From positions 1-15,094 of the forward strand of contig CAMFPD010000034.1 of NCBI GenBank assembly GCA_945971355.1: a DNA stretch of 15,094 nucleotides, read 5' to 3'. Of the stretch, positions 1 to 7,522 are shown one piece after another. Source of the DNA: an uncultured Lachnobacterium sp. Its GTDB lineage: Bacteria; Bacillota; Clostridia; Lachnospirales; Lachnospiraceae. How positions within the stretch are numbered: the stretch's first letter is position 1; the number at the start of each line of letters is the position of its first letter. The translations under genes and the position numbers were made by a program. The notes under the pieces are model-generated. The model searched no databases. It had not been told where the DNA came from and saw nothing but the letters and a program-made list of their open reading frames with translations.

Positions 1-81
1 TCCGTAATAAATACGCGGAACAAACTTGTAATTTTTTTCGAGGAAATATATGTCTAAATTTTTATATGTGTAATACCAAAG

Positions 82-105
82 AGGGCAGCCCAACATGGCA
101 GCCCT
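82..105 (-). terminator. possible terminator hairpin after nadE
   Basis: On the minus strand the sequence from the nadE stop codon onward can fold into AGGGC-U-GCC / GGC-U-GCCCU, a 5-bp and a 3-bp GC-rich stem separated by one U-U mismatch, with a 6-base loop. It overlaps the TAG stop of nadE, which is typical for an intrinsic terminator. The weak point is the tract after it, CTTTGGTATTAC, which has only three consecutive T. It may be an inefficient terminator or an mRNA 3' stabilising hairpin. Confidence 0.4.
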
Positions 106-2011
106 AGATATTTTCCAGCTCATCCAGCCAGATTCTTCCGCAGGCATCTGACGGCATTCTGAGATCACCTCTTGGCGACACAGCAACACTACCAACCTTT
201 GGTCCGTCTGGCAGACATGAACGTTTGAATTGCTGTGCAAAGAACCTTCTATAAAAAATCTTGAGCCATTTCATAATAAACTCATCATCATACTTTCCCT
301 CAAATGCTATCTTTGCAAGACGATATATCTTCAGTGGTTCATAGCCACATCTCAGCATATAGTACAAAAAGAAATCATGAAGCTCATATGGTCCTACAAG
401 GTCCTCTGTCTTCTGTGATATCTCACCTTCCTCCGGTGGTAACAACTCTGGTGATACTGGTGTATCAAGTACATCAAGTAAGGTCTTTTCAAGAAGCTCA
501 TCACCACATGTATCTGCATAATACTTTACAAGATGACGCACAAGTGTCTTAGGAACTGACGCATTTACAGCATACATTGACATATGATCTCCATTGTATG
601 TTGCCCATCCAAGAGCAAGCTCAGACAAATCACCTGTTCCAATAACCATACCATTTTTCTTGTTTGCAAGGTCCATAAGAATCTGTGTACGCTCTCTAGC
701 CTGGCCATTCTCATAAGTCACATCATGAATTGACGAATCGTGACCTATATCCGTAAAATGCACATTTACAGCATTTTTTATATCCACCTCTATAAATTCT
801 GCTCCAAGGCACTTGATGAGATTTACAGCATTGTCATAGGTTCTGTCTGTTGTTCCAAAACCAGGCATAGTAACTGCTGCAATCCTGCTATGATCCATTC
901 CAAGCAAATCAAAAGCTCTGACTGTAACAAGGAGTGCAAGTGTTGAATCAAGACCGCCTGATATTCCTATAACAGCACTCTGACAGCCTGTATGCTCCAG
1001 ACGCTTCTTAAGTCCCATTGCCTGAATCATGAGAATCTCATCGCATCTCATATCCCTGTCTGCTTTACTGCCTGGCACAAATGGTGCCGGGTCAATATAT
1101 CTTGAAAGCTCTACATCTTCAAGCTTTAACGAAAAGCCAATCTCAGTGTACACATCCTCTGTGACAAAGGTACTCATTCTTCTGCGTTCTGACTCAAGTC
1201 TGTTTACATCTAACTCCATATATACAGGCTCATTTGTAAAACGCTTTGACTCTGCAAGAATCTTTCCATTTTCAGCAATTATATTGTGTCCGGAATATAC
1301 CAAATCCTGGGTTGACTCACCCTCCCCTGCCGATGCATAAATGTATCCGCACAAAAGCCTTGCCGACTGACCCGAAACAAGCTCACGCCTATACTGGGAT
1401 TTTCCAGTATTTTCGTCTGAGGCTGACAGATTTACAATCACATTTGCACCTGCCATGGCATGTCCGATACTTGGTGGATTTGGAGTCCACAAATCCTCAC
1501 AGATTTCAACTGCAATCTTAAGCTGTGGCATATCCTCGCACCTAAATATAAGGTCTGTGTCTACCTCCACTTCCGTTCCGTCAGGAAGATACTCAACTGT
1601 ACATAAATTCTGGCCTGATGTGAAATATCTGGCCTCATAGAACTCATTATAATTAGGAATATATGTTTTTGGCACCATTCCAATCACTTCTCCACCAGAT
1701 ACAGCTGCTGCCATATTGTAGATTTTTCCATTGATATCATATGGAAGTCCCACGAAGAAGATACCATCCAGTTCCCTGCTTTTTTCAGCAATCTTTATAA
1801 GCTCTTCTTTGGCAGATGTTATCAGCTTATTCTGCCAGAATAAGTCTCCACAGGTATAGCCTGTGATACAAAGCTCTGGAAACACCACAAGCTTTGCTCC
1901 CGCCCTGCTTGCTTCCTCCATGCTGTCCATAATAATCTGACCGTTGTACACTGTGTCAGCCACCCTGATTTTGGGAGTGATGGCACAAGTCTTTACAAAT
2001 CCATGTCTCAC
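104..2011 (-). CDS. nadE: NAD+ synthetase, glutamine-hydrolysing
   Basis: Cytosolic enzyme for the last step of NAD+ biosynthesis: it amidates nicotinic acid adenine dinucleotide using ATP and ammonia released from glutamine. The 635 residues have the usual two-domain layout. The N-terminal nitrilase-type amidase carries Glu46 (in FPELCITGY), Lys115 (MVPKTYI) and Cys171 (VEICEDLW), matching the catalytic Glu-Lys-Cys triad. The C-terminal synthetase has the PP-loop SGGLDS at 351-356 and a conserved GTGDLSELALGW segment at 458-469. Length fits the long glutamine-dependent class. The start is GTG at 2009-2011, directly after the hslO stop with no gap; the opening residues MRHGFVK match the usual start of this family, and AAAGGAG in the last hslO codons can act as SD, about 12 bases away, which is a little long. 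It is the last gene of its operon, so translation is probably coupled to hslO. No damage seen. Confidence 0.97.
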   Translation of the reverse strand: MRHGFVKTCAITPKIRVADTVYNGQIIMDSMEEASRAGAKLVVFPELCITGYTCGDLFWQNKLITSAKEELIKIAEKSRELDGIFFVGLPYDINGKIYNMAAAVSGGEVIGMVPKTYIPNYNEFYEARYFTSGQNLCTVEYLPDGTEVEVDTDLIFRCEDMPQLKIAVEICEDLWTPNPPSIGHAMAGANVIVNLSASDENTGKSQYRRELVSGQSARLLCGYIYASAGEGESTQDLVYSGHNIIAENGKILAESKRFTNEPVYMELDVNRLESERRRMSTFVTEDVYTEIGFSLKLEDVELSRYIDPAPFVPGSKADRDMRCDEILMIQAMGLKKRLEHTGCQSAVIGISGGLDSTLALLVTVRAFDLLGMDHSRIAAVTMPGFGTTDRTYDNAVNLIKCLGAEFIEVDIKNAVNVHFTDIGHDSSIHDVTYENGQARERTQILMDLANKKNGMVIGTGDLSELALGWATYNGDHMSMYAVNASVPKTLVRHLVKYYADTCGDELLEKTLLDVLDTPVSPELLPPEEGEISQKTEDLVGPYELHDFFLYYMLRCGYEPLKIYRLAKIAFEGKYDDEFIMKWLKIFYRRFFAQQFKRSCLPDGPKVGSVAVSPRGDLRMPSDACGRIWLDELENI

Positions 2012-2881
2012 TTATTTTCTAAGCTCCTTTATATCCTCAATCTCAAATTTATAAGCAGTGTTACAGAACTGACACTTAACCTCGATGCTCTCTCCATCTG
2101 CAATTATGTCGTCCAAATCCTTCCTGCTAAGTGTGGAAATTGCACGTGATACCTTTTCCTTTGAACAATCACATTTAAAACCGGTTGGAATCTTATCTGT
2201 AATCTCAAGTCCAAACTCTCCAAGGATTTCATCAAGTATCTGTTCTGGTGTAAGACCTCTCTCCAGCATTTTTGTAACCGAATCAATCTTTGCAATTTTT
2301 GCTTCAAGCTTATCAATAACTTCATCTGGGGTAAAAGGCATAAGCTGAATTATAAATCCACCAGCTTCCTTTACGCTCAAATCTTTATCCACAAGAACAC
2401 CAAGTCCTACTGCTGATGGAATCTGTTCTGATGTGGCAAAGTAATATGTCAAATCCTCAGCAATCTCTCCTGTCTGAAGCTGACACTGTCCCACATATGG
2501 CTCCTTTAAGCCCATATCCTTGATAACACTTAAAATACCAAGGTCGAGCGCTCCACCTACGTTGAGTTTTCCATCCGCCCTGTTCGGAAGCTCCACCTGC
2601 GGATTCATTGCGAAGCCTTTTACATTTCCATTTGCATCTGCTGTAACGGTAAGCCCCTTAGCTGGTCCGCTGCACTGAATCTGGAGAGTAAGCAAATCCT
2701 TCTCCCCCTTCATCATTGCGCCCATCATTGCACCTGCTGAAAGAAGTCTTCCAAGTGCCGCTGTCATAATTGGTGAGGTCTCATGATGCATTCTTGCATC
2801 CTCAACCATTTGCTTTGATGTTATGGCAAACGCTCTGATATTGCTGTCTGCCGCTGTTGCTCTTACAATATAATCTGACAT
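2012..2881 (-). CDS. hslO: Hsp33 redox-regulated chaperonin
   Basis: Hsp33 is a cytosolic holdase chaperone switched on by oxidative stress: in reduced form four cysteines bind zinc, and disulphide formation plus unfolding exposes the client-binding surface. The 289-residue product shows the typical N-terminal core, including MHHETSPIMTAALGRLLSA at 31-49 and GNVKGF at 85-90. The C-terminal switch is intact: CxC at Cys237/Cys239 and CxxC at Cys270/Cys273. The ATG at 2879-2881 is chosen over an in-frame start 16 codons upstream, because AAGGAG sits 7-8 bases before it and the residues MSDYIVRA begin the family alignment. The upstream extension would lie inside the preceding methyltransferase gene. 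One base separates that gene's stop from this ATG, and nadE follows with no gap, so the three are co-transcribed and probably translationally coupled. Confidence 0.97.
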   Translation of the reverse strand: MSDYIVRATAADSNIRAFAITSKQMVEDARMHHETSPIMTAALGRLLSAGAMMGAMMKGEKDLLTLQIQCSGPAKGLTVTADANGNVKGFAMNPQVELPNRADGKLNVGGALDLGILSVIKDMGLKEPYVGQCQLQTGEIAEDLTYYFATSEQIPSAVGLGVLVDKDLSVKEAGGFIIQLMPFTPDEVIDKLEAKIAKIDSVTKMLERGLTPEQILDEILGEFGLEITDKIPTGFKCDCSKEKVSRAISTLSRKDLDDIIADGESIEVKCQFCNTAYKFEIEDIKELRK

Positions 2882-2882
2882 T

Positions 2883-3650
2883 TTAAATCTCCTTGTACAC
2901 TTTGCCGTAAACCTTTTTCTCTCTGGCAATTATAGTTATTCTTTCGCTATCCTCTCTCACTGGGTCAAAGGTGTATGCATCATATGCCGCTACGTACTCC
3001 ATACCGGCAGCTTCAATTAGTCTGCGCATAGCTTCAAGAGTATAGCTCTTTTGAAAATGAGTCTCCCCAAAACGTTCAAATTTGCCATGGTCATCCTTTA
3101 TGAATAAAGTCAGATCATACTCATTAATCTCTTCCTCTTCATCATAATAGTTTTCCCATATAAAGCTTCCATCCTCACGATTTTCTGCAAATGTATTTTC
3201 CGCTAAAAGCTCTCTGTACTTGTATTCAGGATTAAAATCAAACACAAATAATCCTCTTGGATCGAGATAATTGTTCACAAGCTTAAAAACCGAAGTGAGC
3301 TCCTCCTCCGACAAAATGTAATTAACGCTGTCGCAGGCACAGTACACAGCCCTCACAGTTCCATACAGCTCGAACTCTCTCATATCCTGATTGAGATAGA
3401 GAATCCCTGCATCATTTTGCTTCCTTGCAATATCAAGCATCTCAATGGAATTATCTATTCCAATGAGATCATAACCGTACTGTGACATTATCCTGCACAT
3501 TTTTCCTGTGCCACAGCCCAAATCTAACATTAAACCATCCTCTATTCCATATTGATGAAGTATGTCCCTAATATACTCACACCATTCCTCATAAGGAACA
3601 TTGTCCATAAACAGGTCATATACCTGTGCAAAGCTTGTATAACTATCCAT
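2883..3650 (-). CDS. class I SAM-dependent methyltransferase
   Basis: A 255-residue Rossmann-fold methyltransferase. Motif I, LDLGCGTG at 42-49, binds the SAM methionine and carboxylate; the acidic residue ending strand 2 is in LIGIDNS at 62-68; ACDSVNYI at 105-112 resembles the motif IV region. The overall pattern (YDLFMDN-PYEEW near the N terminus, FDFNPEYKY after motif IV) is that of a widespread Firmicute family of small-molecule or unspecified methyltransferases; the substrate cannot be read from sequence. The start is ATG at 3648-3650 with AGGAG 5 bases upstream. A second ATG seven codons earlier lies before that SD and probably before the transcript start, so it is unlikely. It leads the hslO-nadE operon; its AAG-GAG-ATT-TAA end also supplies the SD for hslO. 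Confidence 0.92.
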   Translation of the reverse strand: MDSYTSFAQVYDLFMDNVPYEEWCEYIRDILHQYGIEDGLMLDLGCGTGKMCRIMSQYGYDLIGIDNSIEMLDIARKQNDAGILYLNQDMREFELYGTVRAVYCACDSVNYILSEEELTSVFKLVNNYLDPRGLFVFDFNPEYKYRELLAENTFAENREDGSFIWENYYDEEEEINEYDLTLFIKDDHGKFERFGETHFQKSYTLEAMRRLIEAAGMEYVAAYDAYTFDPVREDSERITIIAREKKVYGKVYKEI

Positions 3651-3672
3651 ATTTTCTCCTATTTTCCTCATA

Positions 3673-3701
3673 ATACTATCAACTTTTTATTGGAAAAGCA
3701 A
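3673..3701 (-). promoter_or_regulatory. candidate promoter for methyltransferase-hslO-nadE operon
   Basis: On the minus strand TTGCTT (3696-3701) and TAGTAT (3673-3678) are separated by exactly 17 bases, a plausible but weak sigma-A promoter. The predicted start near 3666 leaves a leader of about 16 bases before the ATG at 3650 and lies downstream of the alternative ATG at 3671, supporting the shorter methyltransferase. It abuts the divergent plus-strand promoter at 3704-3732 with two bases between the boxes. Confidence 0.4.
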
Positions 3702-3703
3702 GG

Positions 3704-3732
3704 TTGATTATTATCCCTCAAACCTTTATAAT
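3704..3732 (+). promoter_or_regulatory. sigma-A-like promoter, predicted leaderless start
   Basis: TTGATT at 3704-3709, a 17-base spacer and a perfect TATAAT at 3727-3732. Standard spacing puts +1 at 3739, which is the A of the ATG of the following gene. No SD-like purine run lies between the -10 box and the ATG (only TTTCTT), which agrees with a leaderless mRNA. Confidence 0.6.
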
Positions 3733-3738
3733 TTTCTT

Positions 3739-4782
3739 ATGATTGATAATTATGAACACTATATAACAAGAAACATTAAAGCTTTTTACAAAAGAAGGCT
3801 TTTCTCACCAATTGTATATCTTATATTGTCTTTGCTGGCATGGCTTATTCTGCCTATACACAGTATGCTGATTCCTGAGACCATTTCCGATAATGTGTCC
3901 TTTGCAAAAATCTACAAAGACACTGACCGGTATGTGAGGCTTAGCTTTTCTGAACTGAATTTTACTGGCTACACCAGTGAAAAGCACGGTTCCACAGAAG
4001 GTTATTTCTATTCAGGAAAACATGGAAATGAGCTGGTTATTGTTCTTCTCTCTCCAAAAACCTGTGAAGAAGGACTCCCTACAATCACCGATTTACAGGT
4101 TTCAGGAAAAATTGTGAGAGGTCAGCGAACCTATGAGGAGCTGCTAAAAGCATTGTCTGAGGACTTGAACTGGACCTATGAAGGCATATCAAAACAGCTT
4201 CCGGTTTATTTTTTCAATGAGCCAGACTATCATCGCGGCGGAACTATATTCATGTTTGTTGCATATTTTGGAACTACCGCATATGCCCTTGGATGCCTGA
4301 TACTGTATTTACTGTATATTAAATTTCCATTTTTATCACCGGCCTGTCAAAACCTCGTTGTATTTGGTCACCCTATCAAAATGCTTGAGGAGGCAGAGGA
4401 AGAGCTTGCAACCCTTCCACAGTTAGCGACTGAGGATATGTTCATCACTGAACACTACTTTATTATGACTTCGCCTTATGGTAATGCAGTTGTACCTATT
4501 AAGGAAATACTTTGGATATATAAATATTCTACCTTACACAAATTCCTGTGGTATCACTTTAGTATCTCTTATACTCTCCATATCACAGCAAACAAGCATC
4601 TGTTTATACACTGTCCAAAGAATACCAAGTCAGATATCGATGGTATTATAGACTATCTTGCAGAGGCAAATCATGATATCCTGGTAGGCTTTAACGAGGA
4701 CAATCGTCTGAAGGTCCAGGCTGTTCAGGGAAAACCTCTTCATATTGAGAAACTAAAAGCCTTTTTACACAGACGTATATAA
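3739..4782 (+). CDS. uncharacterised two-TM membrane protein
   Basis: Function not recognised. The 347-residue product has a basic N terminus (KRR at 18-20), a hydrophobic segment at about 23-45, an outward or lumenal domain of some 120 residues (46-167), a second hydrophobic segment at about 168-195, and a C-terminal soluble domain. Two arginine/lysine-rich flanks suggest that both termini are cytoplasmic. The C-terminal part (about 230-315: MFITEHYFIM, VVPIKEILWIYKY, then TLHITANKHLFIHC) has the alternating-strand look of a small PH-like or GRAM-like beta domain ending in a helix; this is an impression, not a match. From memory it resembles the DUF6709-type membrane proteins of Lachnospiraceae, unverified. 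The ATG has no SD but fits a leaderless start (see promoter at 3704-3732). The gene is monocistronic, diverges from the methyltransferase operon and converges on the kinase gene. Confidence 0.85.
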   Translation: MIDNYEHYITRNIKAFYKRRLFSPIVYLILSLLAWLILPIHSMLIPETISDNVSFAKIYKDTDRYVRLSFSELNFTGYTSEKHGSTEGYFYSGKHGNELVIVLLSPKTCEEGLPTITDLQVSGKIVRGQRTYEELLKALSEDLNWTYEGISKQLPVYFFNEPDYHRGGTIFMFVAYFGTTAYALGCLILYLLYIKFPFLSPACQNLVVFGHPIKMLEEAEEELATLPQLATEDMFITEHYFIMTSPYGNAVVPIKEILWIYKYSTLHKFLWYHFSISYTLHITANKHLFIHCPKNTKSDIDGIIDYLAEANHDILVGFNEDNRLKVQAVQGKPLHIEKLKAFLHRRI

Positions 4783-4787
4783 CCAGC

Positions 4788-4845
4788 AAAAATCCCTCAG
4801 GATCATGTCACAATATTGTGGCATAAGCTCCTGAGGGTCTTTTTA
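4788..4845. terminator. bidirectional intrinsic terminator
   Basis: A perfect 9-bp stem, CCCTCAGGA (4794-4802) with TCCTGAGGG (4829-4837), extended inside by a second helix centred on the 12-base palindrome CACAATATTGTG (4809-4820). On the plus strand it is followed by TCTTTTTAT; on the minus strand by ATTTTTGC. It therefore serves both the plus-strand membrane-protein gene (stop 4780-4782) and the minus-strand kinase gene, whose TAA (4843-4845) lies in the T tract. Confidence 0.9.
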
Positions 4846-7521
4846 TTTGTCAAACAAAGCTAAACCCTTCTCATATTCAAATTCATCAAAAGCCTCCTGA
4901 ATCGCTTCCAGCAATTTGGCCTGATCATCATTGAGGTGACAATCTCTCAGTTTTTCCAAAGCCTCTTCTATTTTCGACACATTATATTTCTTAAATCCAT
5001 CTTTAATTTCTTCAAATAGATTATCTAAATATCCCTCGTCCATTTTCATTCTGAAAATAGAAGACTTCTCCTGGTCAAACCTTTCCTTTATATTGGATAA
5101 CTCCATATTGGTCATCTCCAGAGTAACATCCACATCCTCTAAGAAATCCTGTAAGTGCTCCTCGATAAATTTCATATTATCACACTTTGCTGCCATCTCA
5201 ATAATTTCAGCATGAGTCCCAATTCTATTTTTTCCAAGCTGGTTACTGATACCCTTGATTCCATGAACCTTGATTCTGAACTTCTCCAAATCCTCCCTAT
5301 AATATTTTTTCAAATTGGCTCTTATATCTGATACTTCTTTTACATAGCTCCTGAGAGAAGTGTAATATGCTTCCAGCTGTCCCTTGCCATCAAGCTTAGG
5401 TGCCATATCCATATTTAGAATCGGAGCCCGCTCACGTATATCTTCTGGCAGAAGCTTTTCCAAAACACTCTTAAGCTTTTCCAAGTCAATAGGTTTTGCA
5501 ATATATCCGGAAAAACCAATCTCCTGACACCTTTGTTTTCTTTCATCTGTTATATCAGCAGTCATCATAACAAGTGGTGTATCACAAAGCTTTCTGATTT
5601 CCACAGCCGCTTCCTCACCTGTCATATTTGGCATCATCTGGTCAAGAATTATAAGATTATATTTTTCATCCTTAATCTTTTCAACTGCCTCATCACCATC
5701 CTGCACCAAATCTACCGCAAACTGCCAAGGCCGCACCATCTCCTTTATGATATTTAGATTAACCGCCATATCATCTGCAATAAGTACCCTCGCTTTGGGA
5801 TATATCCACGAAGGTCTAACTATGCTGACATTTCCAGCCACACTCATCGCAGAATCAGAATCCATACTAAAAGGCTCTCTCACAATATCCGGCACTGCAT
5901 CTAAATAAATTGTTGCAGTCATAAGTGTTCCACTTTTTCCATTGCTTTCAGCGACGATACCGCCATCCATCTTCTCACACAGATTCTTAACAATAGCCAA
6001 ACCAAGTCCTGTACCTTCCTGCTTACTTCCCGTATTGTATGACACATACTTTTTAAAGATAGAATCTATATATTCACTTTTTATACCGATTCCCGTATCC
6101 TCAACCTGTATAATAATCTTCACCTTATCAGGTCTTAGAAACGAGCAATATACATCCAGCTTAATACTTCCTTCTTTTGTAAATTTAATTGCGTTAGACA
6201 GAAGATTTTGTACTATTCCCTTTACCCGGACCTCATCACCAATAAGAGTTTTTGGATGTGTGTTGTGTAAATTGAGGATAAACTTTATAGGTCTGTCCTT
6301 CAACACCATGAAACAGTTCTGTGCCTGATTTATAAACAGCTCTTCCATTTCGAATTCATTATGCTCAAACTCCAGTCTGCCTCTCTCCAGCTTCGAATAA
6401 TCAAGGATATCATTTACTATTTCAAGAAGATGCTTACCAGCCTCTCTTATTTGATATACCATATTCCTGTCTTTGGTGAATAAATCATTTCTGCCAAGTA
6501 ATATATCACTTCCACCTATTATTGCATGAAGTGGGCTCCTTAAGTCATGGCTCATGCTTGCCAGAAACTCTCCCTTGAGTCTTGCCTCCCTCTCTGCAGC
6601 CTCCTTAAGGGATTCCATGTAATTTACCTGTTCTTTTTCCCCTGTGATATCCACAGATGTAAGGATATATCCATGAATTACACCTTTTTTCTTGACTGTC
6701 AATACATGAACCCTGTAATACCTTCCCTTGTATTCTCTCTCCCTGTCTTCTAAATCATTATTAAGCCAATCTCTAAGAGAATTTCCCTTGAACTTCTCGA
6801 TAAGCTCCGGGAACTCACTGTATGCCTTGGTATTTGCCTCCAAAAAGTTAAATTCTGAATCGTAAATTACAGACACTATATCTGAATTCATAAAATAATC
6901 ATTCTCCAGCCTGTAACGGGTTTCTTCCAGATTGTTTGTAGCCAAAAGGTACAGTACTAAAACACAGCTTATTGAAAATGCACCCGGTAACAGAACTATA
7001 TCCCTCATATTGGTAAGCATTACAATCATCATTGCAGCTGTCGGCACAGACATGGCAACATATAGTGTTCCATAGCTTATGTATTCAATTTTTGTTAATT
7101 TCCTGACCCTGTATCCACAAATAGTTTCACACACACATACAAAAACACATATAACAAGGAAAATCGTAATGACTTTTGCATAATCCATCCCCATATGAAA
7201 CATCACAAAAACAACATTATCCGTAGCTACCAATGCTATTAACAACATTATTTTAAATACAGGCTTGATTTGTAATCTGAAAAAGTCCCCCTGATAATAA
7301 AAAATAATCACTACAATCTGTATCAGAAGAAGACGTTTCAGCAAAAGCATAACTTCCGGATATCCGGCAATGTAATCTATGGTCATATAAAAATTATACA
7401 GGCACACCATTCCCAAAGCCAAAGGTAACAACCTGTGACTCTTAGAATGAAAGCCTGTATAAGCATAATATCCTATAGTCAGCAAAGAGATAGCCAAACA
7501 AATCAATAAATACCAAAGCAT
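4843..7521 (-). CDS. 7TM hybrid histidine kinase with REC and Hpt domains
   Basis: Membrane sensor for a multistep phosphorelay, 892 residues from the ATG at 7519-7521. In order: about seven hydrophobic segments (1-195, resembling the 7TM sensor input found in many Firmicute kinases), a PAS-like domain (about 210-295), HisKA with phospho-acceptor His325 in FLASMSHDLRSP, HATPase with N-box Asn443, G1 DTGIG (475-479) and G2 GTGLG (503-507), a receiver with Asp583/Asp584, phospho-acceptor Asp627, Thr654 and Lys676, an Hpt domain with His753 in KVHGIKG, and a further helical acidic tail of about 85 residues of unknown role. All catalytic residues are present. An in-frame TTG three codons upstream is rejected because the SD-like GAGAGAGG directly abuts it, whereas that SD lies about 9 bases before the ATG. 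It starts 1 base after the HD-GYP gene, so the two are one translational unit and likely partners. Confidence 0.94.
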   Translation of the reverse strand: MLWYLLICLAISLLTIGYYAYTGFHSKSHRLLPLALGMVCLYNFYMTIDYIAGYPEVMLLLKRLLLIQIVVIIFYYQGDFFRLQIKPVFKIMLLIALVATDNVVFVMFHMGMDYAKVITIFLVICVFVCVCETICGYRVRKLTKIEYISYGTLYVAMSVPTAAMMIVMLTNMRDIVLLPGAFSISCVLVLYLLATNNLEETRYRLENDYFMNSDIVSVIYDSEFNFLEANTKAYSEFPELIEKFKGNSLRDWLNNDLEDREREYKGRYYRVHVLTVKKKGVIHGYILTSVDITGEKEQVNYMESLKEAAEREARLKGEFLASMSHDLRSPLHAIIGGSDILLGRNDLFTKDRNMVYQIREAGKHLLEIVNDILDYSKLERGRLEFEHNEFEMEELFINQAQNCFMVLKDRPIKFILNLHNTHPKTLIGDEVRVKGIVQNLLSNAIKFTKEGSIKLDVYCSFLRPDKVKIIIQVEDTGIGIKSEYIDSIFKKYVSYNTGSKQEGTGLGLAIVKNLCEKMDGGIVAESNGKSGTLMTATIYLDAVPDIVREPFSMDSDSAMSVAGNVSIVRPSWIYPKARVLIADDMAVNLNIIKEMVRPWQFAVDLVQDGDEAVEKIKDEKYNLIILDQMMPNMTGEEAAVEIRKLCDTPLVMMTADITDERKQRCQEIGFSGYIAKPIDLEKLKSVLEKLLPEDIRERAPILNMDMAPKLDGKGQLEAYYTSLRSYVKEVSDIRANLKKYYREDLEKFRIKVHGIKGISNQLGKNRIGTHAEIIEMAAKCDNMKFIEEHLQDFLEDVDVTLEMTNMELSNIKERFDQEKSSIFRMKMDEGYLDNLFEEIKDGFKKYNVSKIEEALEKLRDCHLNDDQAKLLEAIQEAFDEFEYEKGLALFDK

Positions 7522-7522
7522 A

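Noticed and set aside
2882..2929. 16-codon N-terminal extension of hslO
   Set aside because: It lies wholly in the upstream methyltransferase gene, has no SD of its own, and the family start and a good SD both point to the ATG at 2881.
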